From assembly GCA_021464245.1 (NCBI GenBank), contig JADCRB010000043.1, positions 2,174,980 through 2,238,979 of the forward strand: a DNA stretch of 64,000 nt. The letters are read 5' to 3'. Below the pieces are notes generated by a model, which saw only the letters and a list, made by a program, of their open reading frames with translations, made no database searches and was not told the DNA's origin. Origin of the DNA: Carallia brachiata. Taxonomy: Eukaryota > Streptophyta > Magnoliopsida > Malpighiales > Rhizophoraceae. This document shows positions 63,501-64,000 of this stretch, one piece after another. How positions within the stretch are numbered: position 1 is the first letter of the stretch; each line of letters starts with the position of its first letter. Made by a program: the position numbers and the translations under genes.

Positions 63501-64000
63501 CCCGATTTTTTCATCTTTTTTAATATATATAAAAAAAAAGAGGAAAAAAGAGATATAAATCCTATGACCCTTTATGCTAGACGGTGCCGGAACTCCTAAT
63601 AATTCTTTCATGTGAAGGCATATCTGTGCCAAAAACGTACTATCTTTTTTAAGTTATAAATTGAATTATTTCATATGTGTTCTAACTTGGCATGAACACA
63701 CATCAAACGATTAAACTACGCACACGTGCACAATGAATCAATTTCATCTATATTTAACCTTTCATTATCATTCCCCTAACCACTTATTTCCTAACTCGAG
63801 CGCCAGATCGCTTGGTCTCCTGCTGCCCTTTAATCATTTGACTTGTAAGTGATTCTGCTTGTTTGTCGACTAGATCATGGATGGTTGTCTCATATTTATT
63901 ATGCTCCAGCTCCTTGAGATCTTGACTATTTACTACTTGCTATATTTGTGTTGCTTGTTCAGTTCTTTATTTTTCTTTCCATGGGACTACACAGTTGTTA
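60540..64000. other. Intergenic DNA, no gene recognised
   Basis: AT-rich with homopolymer runs. Slightly GC-richer patches at 61320-61560 and 62600-63130 have no open frame longer than a few dozen codons and no recognisable family. No tRNA, splice-bounded exon or delimitable transposon was seen. A gene could begin beyond the right edge. Confidence 0.5.

Noticed and set aside
1..64000. CRISPR arrays, rRNA genes, LTR retrotransposon pairs, viral genes
   Set aside because: None seen: the repeats lack CRISPR spacer architecture, no long direct LTR pairs with TG...CA ends were recognised, and there is no viral coding signature.

Overview
This window is plant nuclear DNA, very probably from a woody eudicot. 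The evidence is AT-rich intergenic DNA, genes split by short GT-AG introns, a plastid-targeted protein gene, an LRR receptor kinase, and many plant-type hAT, Mutator-like, LINE and SINE insertions. The product sequences would suit Citrus or a relative, but that is only an impression. There is no sign of bacterial or viral content, CRISPR, or rRNA/tRNA genes.

Layout. 1-7000 is repeat-rich: a ~110-bp tandem array, a near-perfect hairpin, a hAT MITE beside a possible exon, and a broken LINE ORF1. 7010-12064 and 20160-26970 are two copies of a tandem duplication. Each carries a ten-exon serine carboxypeptidase-like (SCPL) gene on the minus strand. The first copy is intact (482 codons). The second has a one-base deletion in exon 1 and a 1.7-kb hAT element in intron 1. 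Between them lies a five-exon gene for a plastid RimP-like ribosome maturation factor (318 aa, minus strand) and a 610-bp hAT MITE.

27310 onward is a second tandem duplication. Its ancestral unit ran from a non-coding block through an upstream region into the start of an LRR receptor-like kinase gene of the HAIKU2/RLK7 type. Copy 1 (27310-46676) ends abruptly about 79 codons into the kinase gene, at the duplication junction. It is also interrupted by a 13.46-kb insertion at 30793-44253. I read this insertion as one giant Mutator-like element: it has diverged terminal inverted repeats, a perfect 9-bp target duplication, and an empty site in the paralogous copy. The element carries a mitochondrial-carrier gene fragment, other exon-like pieces, a ~420-bp tandem array, a nested 1.86-kb fold-back Mutator-like element with a perfect 10-bp target duplication, and a nested SINE. 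Copy 2 (46685 onward) holds the full-length kinase gene (57317-60364, one intron). A one-base loss in an A-run at 59415-59420 breaks its frame inside the kinase domain.

The real genes are therefore few: SCPL copy 1, SCPL copy 2, the RimP-like gene and the kinase. Most other open frames are low-complexity or repeat-derived. The main interest is structural: two adjacent tandem duplications whose paralogues act as empty-site controls, allowing insertions to be delimited from sequence alone.
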